Shown here one piece after another: positions 34,306-43,585 of a stretch of 64,000 bases of DNA; position 1 is the stretch's first letter; each line of letters opens with the position of its first letter. The position numbers and the translations under genes are program-made. The notes beneath the pieces were generated by a model. That model saw nothing but the letters and a program-made list of their open reading frames with translations, was not told the DNA's origin and ran no database searches. Source of the stretch: an uncultured Lachnospiraceae bacterium (GTDB lineage: Bacteria; Bacillota; Clostridia; Lachnospirales; Lachnospiraceae); NCBI GenBank assembly GCA_902796425.1, contig CADBPC010000110.1:1-64000 (forward strand). The letters are read 5' to 3'.

Positions 34306-35457
34306 TCATTTCCACTCCCCGTCAAAGTAGCTCAGCAGCAGCGCCACCACGTGGCTGTAGCTGACCTTGCCGTCCGCAACCCCGTTGACCTTCAGTGTCG
34401 TGTCCACGAAGGTGTCAGCGGCCTTCTTAACCGTCTCAGTGTCCAGGACGGCATTGTCCTCCACCTTTTTCCATGCCTCGTCCGAGAGAAATTCATTGTC
34501 CTTCCGCACAATGCTGTCTATTTTCACATGGGAGTAATAGGTGTCTTTGTCTACAGCGTACCAGAAATCATTGTCGACATAGTTGAGGACGCTGAGCCAC
34601 CCGCTGTATTGAAAGACCGGGTCGTCGGATGAAATGCAGGCAAGAAAGCCCAGGAAATTCGCGTCATCCTCGAAGATATAGCCGTGTGTGTGGGACAGCT
34701 CGTGGCACATGGTGGAGGGGAAATGCATGATCTTCATCACATCGTTATAGTTCGCCTCCATGGAGAAGGGAAAATAATAGCCCTGCATGTGCTGCTGGCT
34801 GATAAATCCGGAGAAGGTCAGGGCCTTCGGCGTCACGGTGTAGCCGGAAAGTCTCGGATAGTCAAGGCTCCGGATGCTTTCTATTGCCTCTTTTCGCATC
34901 GCGTCGATTCCTTCCTCATAGAGGACATCGCCGTTCTCGTCCCGGGGAACTGCCCCGGAGAGCTCGTTGCACCTTGTGACGACCATGTCGCGGAACTCCT
35001 CCAGGTCGGAGAGTGTGTATTCCTTTCCATAGCCCGGAAGCGTTTTTTCCAGCGGCGTGCAGTGGTAGAGAATAAAGCAGTTCAGGGTCATGATAAGGAA
35101 AATAACCGCAAGGAGCCAGGCGGTGATCCTGAGCCAGACGCCCGGAACCTTAAAGGAGACATGCCCTGCTCCGTTCCTGCGCGCCGCCGCGGCGCGAAAG
35201 ATCCATATCAGCACAAGTATGAGCCCGGCCGCCAGCCACAGAAGGCCGGCGATGATCATCCGCTCGCCCAAAGAGAAGGGAAACAGGCCAGATATCCGCC
35301 CCAGAAGGTTCGTCCACAGGACGAATATATGATTTGTATAGAAGTCTGAAAATGCGGTGCTCACCCACGAAGCCCAGTTCAGGATGGCGCAGATCAGGAG
35401 GATGGCCAGGTAAATCCGGATACGTATAGGAAAGATTGCTCGTTTGTTTTTCCACAT
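34306..35457 (-). CDS. DUF3810 family membrane protein with HExxH motif
   Basis: A 383-residue protein. Three N-terminal membrane helices (about residues 12-30, 62-88 and 110-130) are followed by a soluble domain with CHELSHTHG, where His252, Glu253 and His256 form a zinc-metallopeptidase HExxH motif. The pattern matches DUF3810. A membrane-bound peptidase acting outside the cytoplasm is likely, but no substrate is known. It is a single gene on the minus strand between a convergent and a divergent neighbour. Confidence 0.8.
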   Translation of the reverse strand: MWKNKRAIFPIRIRIYLAILLICAILNWASWVSTAFSDFYTNHIFVLWTNLLGRISGLFPFSLGERMIIAGLLWLAAGLILVLIWIFRAAAARRNGAGHVSFKVPGVWLRITAWLLAVIFLIMTLNCFILYHCTPLEKTLPGYGKEYTLSDLEEFRDMVVTRCNELSGAVPRDENGDVLYEEGIDAMRKEAIESIRSLDYPRLSGYTVTPKALTFSGFISQQHMQGYYFPFSMEANYNDVMKIMHFPSTMCHELSHTHGYIFEDDANFLGFLACISSDDPVFQYSGWLSVLNYVDNDFWYAVDKDTYYSHVKIDSIVRKDNEFLSDEAWKKVEDNAVLDTETVKKAADTFVDTTLKVNGVADGKVSYSHVVALLLSYFDGEWK

Positions 35458-35538
35458 AATGAAGCATTATAGCATGATCAGAGCGCGCCCGGTGGCGGTT
35501 TTTGAACCCCAAAATTTCGTATTATTGTATACAAAGTA

Positions 35539-35567
35539 TTGACACAAAGTCTGAATTCATATTTAAT
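35539..35567 (+). promoter_or_regulatory. Promoter of the alanine/glycine:cation symporter gene
   Basis: A perfect TTGACA and TTTAAT with a 17-base spacer, 40 bases upstream of the start codon. Confidence 0.8.
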
Positions 35568-35606
35568 GAGTAAAGTATCTGTAAATTCGGTAGACGGAGA
35601 TAGAGT

Positions 35607-37112
35607 ATGATCCAGGCAATTACGAATATTAACAGTGCTGTCAACGGCTTTGTGTGGGGCCTTCCCATGCTGGTTCTTCTGGTCGGAACGGGCATCCTCA
35701 TGACGGCGCTCACGAAATTCTTCCAGGTAACGCACTTTAAGCACTGGATGAAGAAGACGATCGGCGCTGTCTTTACGGACAAGCACGTCACTGCGCACAC
35801 GGGCGACGACGACCAGGCAATCAGCCAGTTCCAGAGCCTTTGCACCGCGCTCGCGGCGACCATCGGCACCGGCAATATCGCAGGCGTTGCCGCGGCAATC
35901 GTCTCCGGCGGACCGGGAGCAATCTTCTGGATGTGGATTGTCTCCTTCTTCGGTATGATGACCAACTATGCCGAGAATGTCCTCGGTATCTATTACAGGA
36001 GAAAGAACGCCGTCGGGGAATGGTGCGGCGGCGCGATGTACTACCTGACGGACGGCCTGGGGTCAAAGAAGGGCTGTAAAGCCATCGGCAAGATCCTTGC
36101 CATCCTGTTCAGTATCTTCTGCGTCGTGGCATCCTTCGGAATCGGCAATATGAGCCAGATCAACACGATCGCTGCCAACATGAACCAGGTCTTCCATATC
36201 CCGACCTTCATCATGGGCATCATCCTGATGATCCTCGCCGCGGTCGTTATTATCGGCGGCCTCAAGCGCATCGCCTCCGTCACGGAAAAGCTCGTTCCCT
36301 TCATGGCGATCGCGTATATCATCGGCGCTCTGGTCATCGTTATCCTCAACATCGGCCAGTTCGGCGCGGTCATCGCTTCCATTTTCAAGGGCGCCTTCGC
36401 GATGCAGGCCGTTGGCGGCGGTATCGTCGGCTACGGCGTGAAGCTCGCGGTCACCTGGGGCATGAAGCGAGGCGTATTTTCCAACGAAGCGGGCCTTGGC
36501 TCCTCCGTCATGGTACATTCCGCCTCGAACGTAAGAGAGCCCGTTATGCAGGGAATGTGGGGCATTTTCGAGGTCTTTGCGGACACGATCGTCGTCTGCT
36601 CGCTGACTGCCTTCGCAATCCTCTCCTCGGGCGTCGTGGATCTTGATACAGGACATATGATCAGCACCTCCGCCAGCACGGCTCTTGTCTCTGAGGCATT
36701 TGCCAGCGTATTCGGAAAGGCAGGCGCGGCGTTCATCGCGATCGCGATCCTTCTGTTCGCGTATTCCACGGTCCTGGGCTGGAGCCAGTACGGCATGCGT
36801 GCCTTTGAGTATCTCTTCGGGACAAAGGCGACCATCGTGTACAGAGTGGTGTTTGTTGTCTTTATCCTTGTCGGTGCGACAATGAACCTGCAGCTCGCAT
36901 GGGACCTGTCCGATACCTTCAACGGACTGATGGCGATTCCCAACCTGATCGGCGTCCTGTCCTGCAGCGGCGTCGTCCTGAAGATCACAAAGAACTATGT
37001 GGACAGGAAGCTCTTCGGAAAGGACGAAGAACCCATATATTCCGCCTTTGCCGATATCCAGAAGGAGCAGGAGGAGGCAGAAAGACACCATCAGGAGCTT
37101 TACGGCGCATAG
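35607..37112 (+). CDS. Alanine/glycine:cation symporter (AGCS family)
   Basis: A 501-residue transporter with about eleven helices that imports alanine or glycine with sodium or protons. Family hallmarks include the N-terminal FVWGLPMLVLLVGTGI, ATIGTGNIAGVAAAI near residue 86 (substrate and cation site) and KRGVFSNEAGLGSS near residue 290. The C-terminus is charged and cytoplasmic. It has its own consensus promoter and a strong terminator, so it is a single-gene unit. Confidence 0.95.
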   Translation: MIQAITNINSAVNGFVWGLPMLVLLVGTGILMTALTKFFQVTHFKHWMKKTIGAVFTDKHVTAHTGDDDQAISQFQSLCTALAATIGTGNIAGVAAAIVSGGPGAIFWMWIVSFFGMMTNYAENVLGIYYRRKNAVGEWCGGAMYYLTDGLGSKKGCKAIGKILAILFSIFCVVASFGIGNMSQINTIAANMNQVFHIPTFIMGIILMILAAVVIIGGLKRIASVTEKLVPFMAIAYIIGALVIVILNIGQFGAVIASIFKGAFAMQAVGGGIVGYGVKLAVTWGMKRGVFSNEAGLGSSVMVHSASNVREPVMQGMWGIFEVFADTIVVCSLTAFAILSSGVVDLDTGHMISTSASTALVSEAFASVFGKAGAAFIAIAILLFAYSTVLGWSQYGMRAFEYLFGTKATIVYRVVFVVFILVGATMNLQLAWDLSDTFNGLMAIPNLIGVLSCSGVVLKITKNYVDRKLFGKDEEPIYSAFADIQKEQEEAERHHQELYGA

Positions 37113-37187
37113 GCTCAGAGCTTTGACGGGGAAACACATCCCCCCAAAGACAGGCAGCAGGACAGCAGAATTACATACAATACAGTG

Positions 37188-37236
37188 AATACCACGGAGA
37201 AGTCTGACAAAAAGACTTTTCCGTGGTATTCTTATT
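37188..37236 (+). terminator. Strong intrinsic terminator after the symporter gene
   Basis: An 18-bp stem with one G-T pair joins 37188-37205 (beginning AATACCACGG) to 37213-37230 (ending CCGTGGTATT) around a 7-base loop. CTTATTAATT follows. Confidence 0.85.
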
Positions 37237-37287
37237 AATTATTGCAAAAAACATAGTTCTTATTTCAGAGAAAGGCGGGCCAAAGGG

Positions 37288-38778
37288 ATGATATCCGATA
37301 TGATAATGAATGCGGCCGCCCGCTCGCAGGTGGCGGGAATCATCATCTCCATAACCGAAATGATGTTTTTCGGCTATCTGGCGACCAGGGTTACAAAGGC
37401 CCTGCGTCTTCCGAACGTGACTGCCTATATCACTGCCGGGATACTGCTGGGGCCTTATGTCCTGAATTTCGTGCCCCGCGCGGTGATCGGGGGAATGGAC
37501 TTTATTTCCGATATCGCGCTGGCGTTTATTGCGTTCAGCACAGGCGAATACTTTCTTTTCAGTACGCTCAGGAAAAACGGCTTAAGGGTTGCCGTGATAA
37601 CGGTTTTCGAGGCTGTGACGGCATCCGTACTGGTATTTATTGCCACATGGGGGTGTCTTGGCATCAGTCTGCCGTTTTCGGTCGTTCTGGCTGCACTTGC
37701 GAGCGCGACAGCGCCGGCTTCGACGATGATGACGATCCGGCAGACCGGCGCGAAGGGCGATTTTGTGGATACCCTTCTGCAGGTAGTCGCCCTGGATGAC
37801 GTAGTCGGGCTTGTTGAATACAGCGTTGCCATTTCCATCGCGGCTGCGGCCATGTCCGGTGGAAAAGGGGTCAGCGCTGTGAGTATTTTCAGGCCCGTTC
37901 TTTTGAATTTCTGTGTGCTGGTCCTCGGAGGCCTGTTCGGCGTGCTGCTGCGTCTTTTCATGCTGCGTAAGCACAGCGATGACAACCGGCTGATCATTGT
38001 GCTCTCGCTTCTTTTTGCCTTCTGCGGGATTTGCGCGCTCCTTGGCGTATCACCGCTTCTGGGCTGTATGTCCTTCGGGATGGTTTACATCAATATATCC
38101 GGGGACGAGAAGCTTTTCCGGCAGCTGAATTACTTTACGCCGCCGATTCTCCTCCTGTTCTTTGTGCATTCGGGACTGTCCTTTAATCTCAGCGCACTCA
38201 CGGACAAAGGATCCCGGATCGGCACGGCCAGTCTCCTGACGGTGGGAATCGTCTATTTCGTTGTAAGAATCGCGGGGAAATATGCAGGTGCCTTCCTGGG
38301 CTGCAGGATTACCGGAAAAGATGCGGCTGTCAGCAGGTATCTCGGCCTGGCGCTGATACCTCAGGCCGGTGTTGCGATCGGTCTTGCCATGATGGGGGCA
38401 AGGACACTGGGGGGAAGCATGGGAGATGCCCTTCAGACAATCATTCTGGCTTCCAGTGTGCTCTATGAGCTGGTGGGGCCCGCCTGTGCGAAGGCTTCTC
38501 TCTATCTTTCACATTCATATCCGAGAAGTCTGGAGGACAGGATTGCTGTCGATGAGAAGACACCGGAAGGGGCGCCAAAGACTGCGGCAGAGCTTCTGGT
38601 GGAACGCATACAGGCGATACAGGAGGAGATCCGCACGCAGACAGACCTTACTCCCGAAGAAGCGGCCTTCGAGGAGGCCGCGCAGGAGCATTATGACGCG
38701 CTTTTGGCAAGAGCGTCATACAAAGAGCCGACGCAAAAAAACGCCGGCCCGCGAATGCATAACAGAAGAATTATGTAG
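37288..38778 (+). CDS. CPA2-type cation:proton antiporter
   Basis: A 496-residue membrane protein with about twelve helices of the Na+/H+ or K+/H+ exchanger fold. Typical segments are LRLPNVTAYITAGILLGPYV near the start, SATAPASTMMTIRQ near residue 140, and VVALDDVVGLVEYS, whose paired aspartates are the expected ion-binding site. The C-terminal 80 residues are soluble and acidic and lack a recognisable TrkA/RCK domain. Ion specificity cannot be told from sequence. It converges with the ACT-domain gene 14 bases away. Confidence 0.9.
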   Translation: MISDMIMNAAARSQVAGIIISITEMMFFGYLATRVTKALRLPNVTAYITAGILLGPYVLNFVPRAVIGGMDFISDIALAFIAFSTGEYFLFSTLRKNGLRVAVITVFEAVTASVLVFIATWGCLGISLPFSVVLAALASATAPASTMMTIRQTGAKGDFVDTLLQVVALDDVVGLVEYSVAISIAAAAMSGGKGVSAVSIFRPVLLNFCVLVLGGLFGVLLRLFMLRKHSDDNRLIIVLSLLFAFCGICALLGVSPLLGCMSFGMVYINISGDEKLFRQLNYFTPPILLLFFVHSGLSFNLSALTDKGSRIGTASLLTVGIVYFVVRIAGKYAGAFLGCRITGKDAAVSRYLGLALIPQAGVAIGLAMMGARTLGGSMGDALQTIILASSVLYELVGPACAKASLYLSHSYPRSLEDRIAVDEKTPEGAPKTAAELLVERIQAIQEEIRTQTDLTPEEAAFEEAAQEHYDALLARASYKEPTQKNAGPRMHNRRIM

Positions 38779-38792
38779 GAACGACGGAAGGT

Positions 38793-39197
38793 CTATAATG
38801 CGTGGTAGCCGTGTCCCTGCAGCAGCTCTTCCACCTCGTAGGGATCCGCCACATGGATGACGGCGATGGGCGTTGCCGCCTCCCTGTCGTAGGACATGTA
38901 CAGGTAATCAATGTTGATGTTACTGTCCGTCAGCGTGCCGAGCAGGCGGTTCAGGCTGCCCTGCTCGTCGGAAATGCTGACTGCGATAACCTTGTCGATG
39001 TGGCACAGGTATCCTGCGCCGCTCAGTACATCACAGGCCCTGCGGTGGTCGGAGACCAGCATGCGTACGATACCGAACTCGGCGCTGTCATTGGTAAGAA
39101 GCGCGATCATGTTGATGCCGGCATCGTTTAGAAGTCCTGTCATGCGGTTCATGGCGCCCTTCTGGTTCTCGGCAAAAATGGACAGTTGATTCATCAT
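38793..39197 (-). CDS. Tandem ACT-domain protein
   Basis: A 134-residue protein made of two ACT domains: NQLSIFAENQKGAMNRMTGLL starts the first, and VIAVSISDEQGSLNRLLGTL the second. ACT domains bind amino acids and regulate metabolic enzymes. It has no catalytic part. It is the last gene of the LeuD-LeuC-LeuD-LeuC operon, 5 bases after the second large subunit. It may therefore sense a branched-chain amino acid and act on the isomerases or a related enzyme. That is inference from position. Confidence 0.85.
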   Translation of the reverse strand: MMNQLSIFAENQKGAMNRMTGLLNDAGINMIALLTNDSAEFGIVRMLVSDHRRACDVLSGAGYLCHIDKVIAVSISDEQGSLNRLLGTLTDSNINIDYLYMSYDREAATPIAVIHVADPYEVEELLQGHGYHAL

Positions 39198-39202
39198 GGC
39201 TT

Positions 39203-40474
39203 TTACTCCTTATACGCCGCAGGTACAGTGATTTTACCTTCAAGGGCGCAGACAGCGGCGGTCAGCGGAGAGGCCAGATAGATTCTGACCTTTGAGGTGC
39301 CCATTCTTCCGAGGAAATTGCGGTTGTTGGTCGCGACGACAACTTCGTCGTCCGTCAGAATTCCTCCTGCCCTTCCGCAGCAAAGACCGCAGGAGGGATG
39401 TGTTATCATGGCGCCGGCTTCGGAAAGGATATCAAGGATGCCCTCCTTTGCGGCAGCCTCATAGATGCTGCGGCTTGCGGGAGTGACGATCATCTTGACG
39501 AACGGCGCGATATGCCTGTCTTTAAGGACAGATGCGGCAGACCGGAGGTCCTCCAGCCTTCCGTTGGTGCAGGAGCCGAGGAATACCTGGTCTACAGAGA
39601 TCTCCTCAGGAGCGAGCTCGGCGACGGGACGGATGCTGTCAACCTGCGACGGGCAGGCCATGACCGGGACGAAGTCCTCTGCCCGGTATTCCATAACGCG
39701 CGAGTAGACGGCGTCTTCATCGGGGCGCAGCTGTGCGAGCTCCTCCGGGAGAGTCCCGCCAAGTCCGCAATAGGCGGCCGTCTTGTCGTCCGGTACGAAC
39801 AGTCCGCATTTTGCGCCTGCCTCGACCGTCATGTTGGAGATTGTCATGCGGCCTGCGACAGACAGAGCGTCCACAGTATCGCCCGCAAATTCGAGCGACT
39901 GATAAGTGGCGCCGTCCGCGCGCAGATCACCGATTACGGTCAGGATAATATCCTTTGCGCTGACATTTTCGGGCAGCTTTCCGTTAATGTTGACGCGGAT
40001 GGTCTGGGGGACGCGGATCCAGAGCTTTCCGGTTCCGAGGATCCCTGCCATCTCCGTATAGCCGATCCCGGTGGAAAACGCGCCGACACAGCCGTAGGTT
40101 ACAGTGTGGGAGTCGGTGCCGAAGACGACATCACCCGGCTTTACATAGCCGAGCTCCGGCATCAGCTGGTGGCAGATGCCGTCCGAGCGGTGCACATGAA
40201 TCGGGCCGAATTCTTCGGCGAATGCGTCGCCCGCCCTGAAGTGGCGTGTGTCGTCCGTCTGGCTTGCGGGGACAAGGTGGTCATAGATCAGGACAACCTT
40301 GTCGGTGTCCCAGATCTTCTTAAATCCCATTTCCTTAAATTTATCCGCAACAAAGGGAATAAAAATATCATGGATCATGACGCGGTCCACATCGACCGTC
40401 ACGATATCGCCTGCCTTCACGTTCTCATCATGAAGATTGCGCGCGATTATTTTCTCTATCAGTGTTTTGCCCAT
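39203..40474 (-). CDS. Isopropylmalate isomerase-type large subunit, second copy
   Basis: A 423-residue aconitase-family large subunit (LeuC/DmdA/homoaconitase group). The 4Fe-4S ligands are in LGSCTNGRLED and HPSCGLCCG; DSHT...GAFSTGIGYTE is the conserved active-site loop. It is paired with the small subunit just upstream. It differs clearly from the other copy at 40998 (for example VLIYDHLVPA against VWIVDHNVPC), so it is not a recent duplicate and may act on another 2-hydroxyacid such as citramalate, homocitrate or dimethylmalate. The substrate is not decided by the sequence alone. Confidence 0.85.
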   Translation of the reverse strand: MGKTLIEKIIARNLHDENVKAGDIVTVDVDRVMIHDIFIPFVADKFKEMGFKKIWDTDKVVLIYDHLVPASQTDDTRHFRAGDAFAEEFGPIHVHRSDGICHQLMPELGYVKPGDVVFGTDSHTVTYGCVGAFSTGIGYTEMAGILGTGKLWIRVPQTIRVNINGKLPENVSAKDIILTVIGDLRADGATYQSLEFAGDTVDALSVAGRMTISNMTVEAGAKCGLFVPDDKTAAYCGLGGTLPEELAQLRPDEDAVYSRVMEYRAEDFVPVMACPSQVDSIRPVAELAPEEISVDQVFLGSCTNGRLEDLRSAASVLKDRHIAPFVKMIVTPASRSIYEAAAKEGILDILSEAGAMITHPSCGLCCGRAGGILTDDEVVVATNNRNFLGRMGTSKVRIYLASPLTAAVCALEGKITVPAAYKE

Positions 40475-40492
40475 CGTTTTGACCCTGCCTTT

Positions 40493-40984
40493 TCACACGA
40501 TACCGTTCAGCCGCTGCATCGCCTTTACAAGGCCGCCGGCGTCCAGTATGTCCAGAAGATTCTGCGGGAGCGAGCTGACGGGGTATTTTACGCCGTCATG
40601 CAGGATATACTCGCCGACATGCACCTCGATCTCATCGCCTTCCTTTACAGCCTTCTGAATTTCGGAGTTTTCGATCAGAAGAAGACCGTTGTTGATGGCG
40701 TTTCGGAAGAAGATTCTCGCGTAGGAGGAGGCAATAACGCATCGGATACCGAGCGCTTTAATCACCTCCGGCGCCTGCTCGCGCGAGGAACCGCAGCCGA
40801 AGTTCTTGCCCGCGACTATGATGTCGCCGGGACAGATCCTGCCCGCGAGCTCCGGACGCAGGGGAGAGAAGGCGTAGGGCCTCATATCGTCGATTGTTTT
40901 CAGAGCAAGGTATTCTGTCGGCATGATGATATCCGTGTCGATATCATCGCCGAGAACCCAGATTTTTCCGCTGAATTGTTCCAT
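40493..40984 (-). CDS. Isopropylmalate isomerase-type small subunit, second copy
   Basis: A 163-residue swivelling domain of the LeuD/DmdB family, with [11 protein letters not shown], the active-site [12 protein letters not shown] and [11 protein letters not shown]. The substrate-recognition loop after the first motif reads YLAL, where the other copy has YLLY and many Clostridial LeuD have YLNT. This points to a different substrate for each pair. It lies between the two large subunits: 13 bases after the first and 18 bases before the second. Confidence 0.85.
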   Translation of the reverse strand: MEQFSGKIWVLGDDIDTDIIMPTEYLALKTIDDMRPYAFSPLRPELAGRICPGDIIVAGKNFGCGSSREQAPEVIKALGIRCVIASSYARIFFRNAINNGLLLIENSEIQKAVKEGDEIEVHVGEYILHDGVKYPVSSLPQNLLDILDAGGLVKAMQRLNGIV

Positions 40985-40997
40985 TTCTTTTTCCTCT

Positions 40998-42242
40998 TCA
41001 GAAAGCCTGCGTGATTTTCCCTGCGATGGCCGATGCCGTCACGGTTGCGGCAGAAGCGAGGTAGACAAAGGAGTTTTTGTCGCCCGCGCGGCCCTTGAAG
41101 TTTCTGGTTCCGGTGGAAACAAGAACCTCGCCCTCTCCGATGACGCCCTGACAGCTTCCCCAGCAGACGCTGCAGTTCGGGTTCATCACGATGGCGCCGG
41201 CCTCCATAAAGACATTAAGAAGGCCTTCCTTCAGTGCTGCATTGTATACCTCCCTGCTTGCGGGAACTACGAGGAAGCGGACCTTCGGGGCGACCTTCCT
41301 GCCGCGGATGATCTCCGCCGCAAGGCGAAGATCCTCAAGACGGCCGTTGTTGCAGGAGCCGAGGAACGCTTCGTCGATCGCAACGTCTGCGCACTCGGAT
41401 ACCGGCGCGATATTGTCCACGAAATGAGGCTTTGCCGTGACCGGCACGACTTCAGAGAGATTGATTTCGTATTCGGCTGCGAATACAGCGTCGGGATCGC
41501 TGGTAAAGCACGCCTTCGGAGTGCGTCCGCCATGCTGCGCAAGGTACTCCAGGGTGATCTCGTCCACCTCCATCAGCGCGGTCTTTGCGCCCGCCTCGAC
41601 ACAGAGATTGCAGATGGAGAGGCGGTCGCTCATGGAGAGCGTCTTCATGGCAGGCCCGGTGAATTCCATTGCCTTATAGTTGGCCCCGTTGGCCCCGATC
41701 TTTCCGATAATCGTAAGGATCAGGTCCCTTGCGGTGACGCCGTGCGAAAGCTCGCCGGTCAGGACAAAGCGCAGCGTTTCCGGGACCAGGACCCAGGATT
41801 TGCCCGTCACCATGCCGTAGAGGTAATCCGTGCACCCGACGCCTGTTCCGAACGCGCCGAGAGCGCCGTAGGTGCAGGTGTGAGAGTCGGCGCCGAAGAT
41901 CAGCTGGCCGGGGCAGACGTATTTCTCCGCCATGACCTGGTGGCATACGCCCTCGCCCTCATAGAAGGTAATGCCGTTCAGTTTTGCGAAATCCCGCATT
42001 TTCTTCTGGGAAGCGGCTGTCTTGGGGCTGTCGCAGGGGACATTGTGGTCCACGATCCACACGAGCTTATTCTTGTCGGCGATGCGCGGATGTTTTAAGG
42101 AATTATACATATCCACCGTAAGGTGGGTTGTTCCGTCGTTGCTCATCAGGTAGTCCAGCTCGACGGTATGGATGTCGCCTGCCTTTGCTTCGGGAACGCC
42201 TGCAGCCAGCGCGACGATTTTTTCAGCGATTGTCATGCCCAT
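40998..42242 (-). CDS. leuC: Isopropylmalate isomerase-type large subunit, first copy
   Basis: A 414-residue aconitase-family large subunit starting MGMTIAEKIVALAAGVPEAK. Its 4Fe-4S ligands are in LGSCNNGRLED and NPNCSVCWG; GADSHTCTYGALGAFGTGVG is present. With its small subunit at 42270 it should interconvert 2- and 3-isopropylmalate for leucine synthesis, the role most consistent with leuA in the same window. The cluster motif NPNCSVC differs from the more common GPSCG/NPGCG form, so the assignment as leuC rather than a relative is provisional. Confidence 0.85.
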   Translation of the reverse strand: MGMTIAEKIVALAAGVPEAKAGDIHTVELDYLMSNDGTTHLTVDMYNSLKHPRIADKNKLVWIVDHNVPCDSPKTAASQKKMRDFAKLNGITFYEGEGVCHQVMAEKYVCPGQLIFGADSHTCTYGALGAFGTGVGCTDYLYGMVTGKSWVLVPETLRFVLTGELSHGVTARDLILTIIGKIGANGANYKAMEFTGPAMKTLSMSDRLSICNLCVEAGAKTALMEVDEITLEYLAQHGGRTPKACFTSDPDAVFAAEYEINLSEVVPVTAKPHFVDNIAPVSECADVAIDEAFLGSCNNGRLEDLRLAAEIIRGRKVAPKVRFLVVPASREVYNAALKEGLLNVFMEAGAIVMNPNCSVCWGSCQGVIGEGEVLVSTGTRNFKGRAGDKNSFVYLASAATVTASAIAGKITQAF

Positions 42243-42269
42243 GGTAATCCTCCATTCCGAAGCGTGTGA

Positions 42270-42740
42270 TCAAAGTTCATTCAGGGAAGCAATCAGGCCG
42301 CCCTGATCCAGGATACTCTGAAGGTGAGCGGGAAGCTTTGTGCAGGTGTAGACCTGCCCCCCTGCCGTGACGGTTCCCTCCGTCATGGAAAGCTCGATTT
42401 CATCTCCCTGCTCCACATGATCGTAGATATCCTTGCAGACAATGGCGGGAAGGCCGATGTTGATCGCGTTGCGGTAGAAGATCCGCGCGAACGACTTGGC
42501 AAGAACTGCCTTTACACCAAGGGCCTTGAGGACCGCGGGAGCCTGTTCGCGGGAGGAACCGCACCCGAAATTCTCGGCGGCAACCACAAAGTCGCCGGGC
42601 TTTATATTTGCGGCGAAATCGGCATCGAGAGATTCGAAGGTATGCGCCTTCATCTCTTCGACGGTGGGATACAGAAGATACTGTGAGGCTATGATCTGAT
42701 CCGTATCAACGTCATTGTGAAATTTGTAAACTTTTCCCAT
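42270..42740 (-). CDS. leuD: Isopropylmalate isomerase-type small subunit, first copy
   Basis: A 156-residue LeuD-family protein with [28 protein letters not shown] and RIFYRNAINIGLP. The YLLY loop resembles the YLVY-type loop of some archaeal isopropylmalate isomerases, which favours the isopropylmalate role for this pair. An AAAGGAGG ribosome-binding site precedes the start. It is the first gene of the five-gene set running leftward, about 100 bases after trmD on the same strand. I saw no clear terminator or consensus promoter in that gap. Confidence 0.85.
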   Translation of the reverse strand: MGKVYKFHNDVDTDQIIASQYLLYPTVEEMKAHTFESLDADFAANIKPGDFVVAAENFGCGSSREQAPAVLKALGVKAVLAKSFARIFYRNAINIGLPAIVCKDIYDHVEQGDEIELSMTEGTVTAGGQVYTCTKLPAHLQSILDQGGLIASLNEL

Positions 42741-42841
42741 AGGTACTGTGCCTCCTTTGCAAGCGGCCCGGCCGCATGTAACTTGGGTTATTGTATCACA
42801 AACGTGCGTGCGGCGTTACACTTACTTATCCGCCCGGTTCG

Positions 42842-43558
42842 TCAGTCGGACTTTTCAGCCTGACTGTTAATAAGAAGATCCGGCCTTCGCTCTCTCGTGA
42901 TCCTCAAAGCTTCTTCCTGGCGCCAGCGCCGGATTGCCTCGTGGTTGCCCGACAGCAGCACCTCCGGAACCTTATCTCCCTTATAGTCGGCAGGCTGGGT
43001 ATACTGGGGATACTCCAGAAGCCCGCTCTCAAAGGATTCCTCCGCGGTGCTCGCATCTTTAAGGACGCCGGGCAGAAGTCTTATGACGGAGTCGGCGATC
43101 ACCAGCGAAGCGAGCTCGCCTCCCGTCAGGATATAATCGCCTATGGAAAGCTCCAGGTCCGTGTGGGAATAGATCCGCTCGTCCATTCCCTCGTAATGGC
43201 CGCAGATCAGGATGAGATGGGAGAGCTCTGCAAACCGGTGCGCCGTCTTCTGGGTATAGGTTTCGCCTCTGGGCGAGAGCGCGGCAATGAGAGTCCTGCC
43301 CATTTCCGGAGCGCAGGCCTCTTTGTTTCTTCTGAGGACATCCTCCAGTGCGTCGAGGACCGGCTGGCAGCGCATGACCATGCCCGGTCCCCCGCCGAAG
43401 GGCGAGTCGTCGATATGTCGGAAGCTTCCTTTTGCATAATCGCGGATATCGACGATGTCGACCTTCGCGATATCCTTCTGCAATGCTCTGCGGATCACGG
43501 GTGAATCCAGATAATCCGAAAACAGCTCCGGGAAAATAGTAAGAATTGAGATTTTCAA
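42842..43558 (-). CDS. trmD: tRNA (guanine-N1-)-methyltransferase
   Basis: A 238-residue SPOUT methyltransferase that makes m1G37 in tRNAs and so prevents frameshifting. It begins KISILTIFPELF and has FGGGPGMVM, ICGHYEGMDER and the SAM-binding trefoil-knot segment IGDYILTGGELA. All are intact and the length is normal. In most bacteria trmD sits with rimM, rpsP and rplS. Here it follows the endonuclease III gene instead, 27 bases downstream on the same strand. Confidence 0.96.
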   Translation of the reverse strand: MKISILTIFPELFSDYLDSPVIRRALQKDIAKVDIVDIRDYAKGSFRHIDDSPFGGGPGMVMRCQPVLDALEDVLRRNKEACAPEMGRTLIAALSPRGETYTQKTAHRFAELSHLILICGHYEGMDERIYSHTDLELSIGDYILTGGELASLVIADSVIRLLPGVLKDASTAEESFESGLLEYPQYTQPADYKGDKVPEVLLSGNHEAIRRWRQEEALRITRERRPDLLINSQAEKSD

Positions 43559-43585
43559 AGAAATACCTTCTGCAGACCGTTCTGC

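Noticed and set aside
39398..41014. A 538-codon open frame on the plus strand
   Set aside because: It is antisense to the second isomerase pair, and its translation resembles no family.
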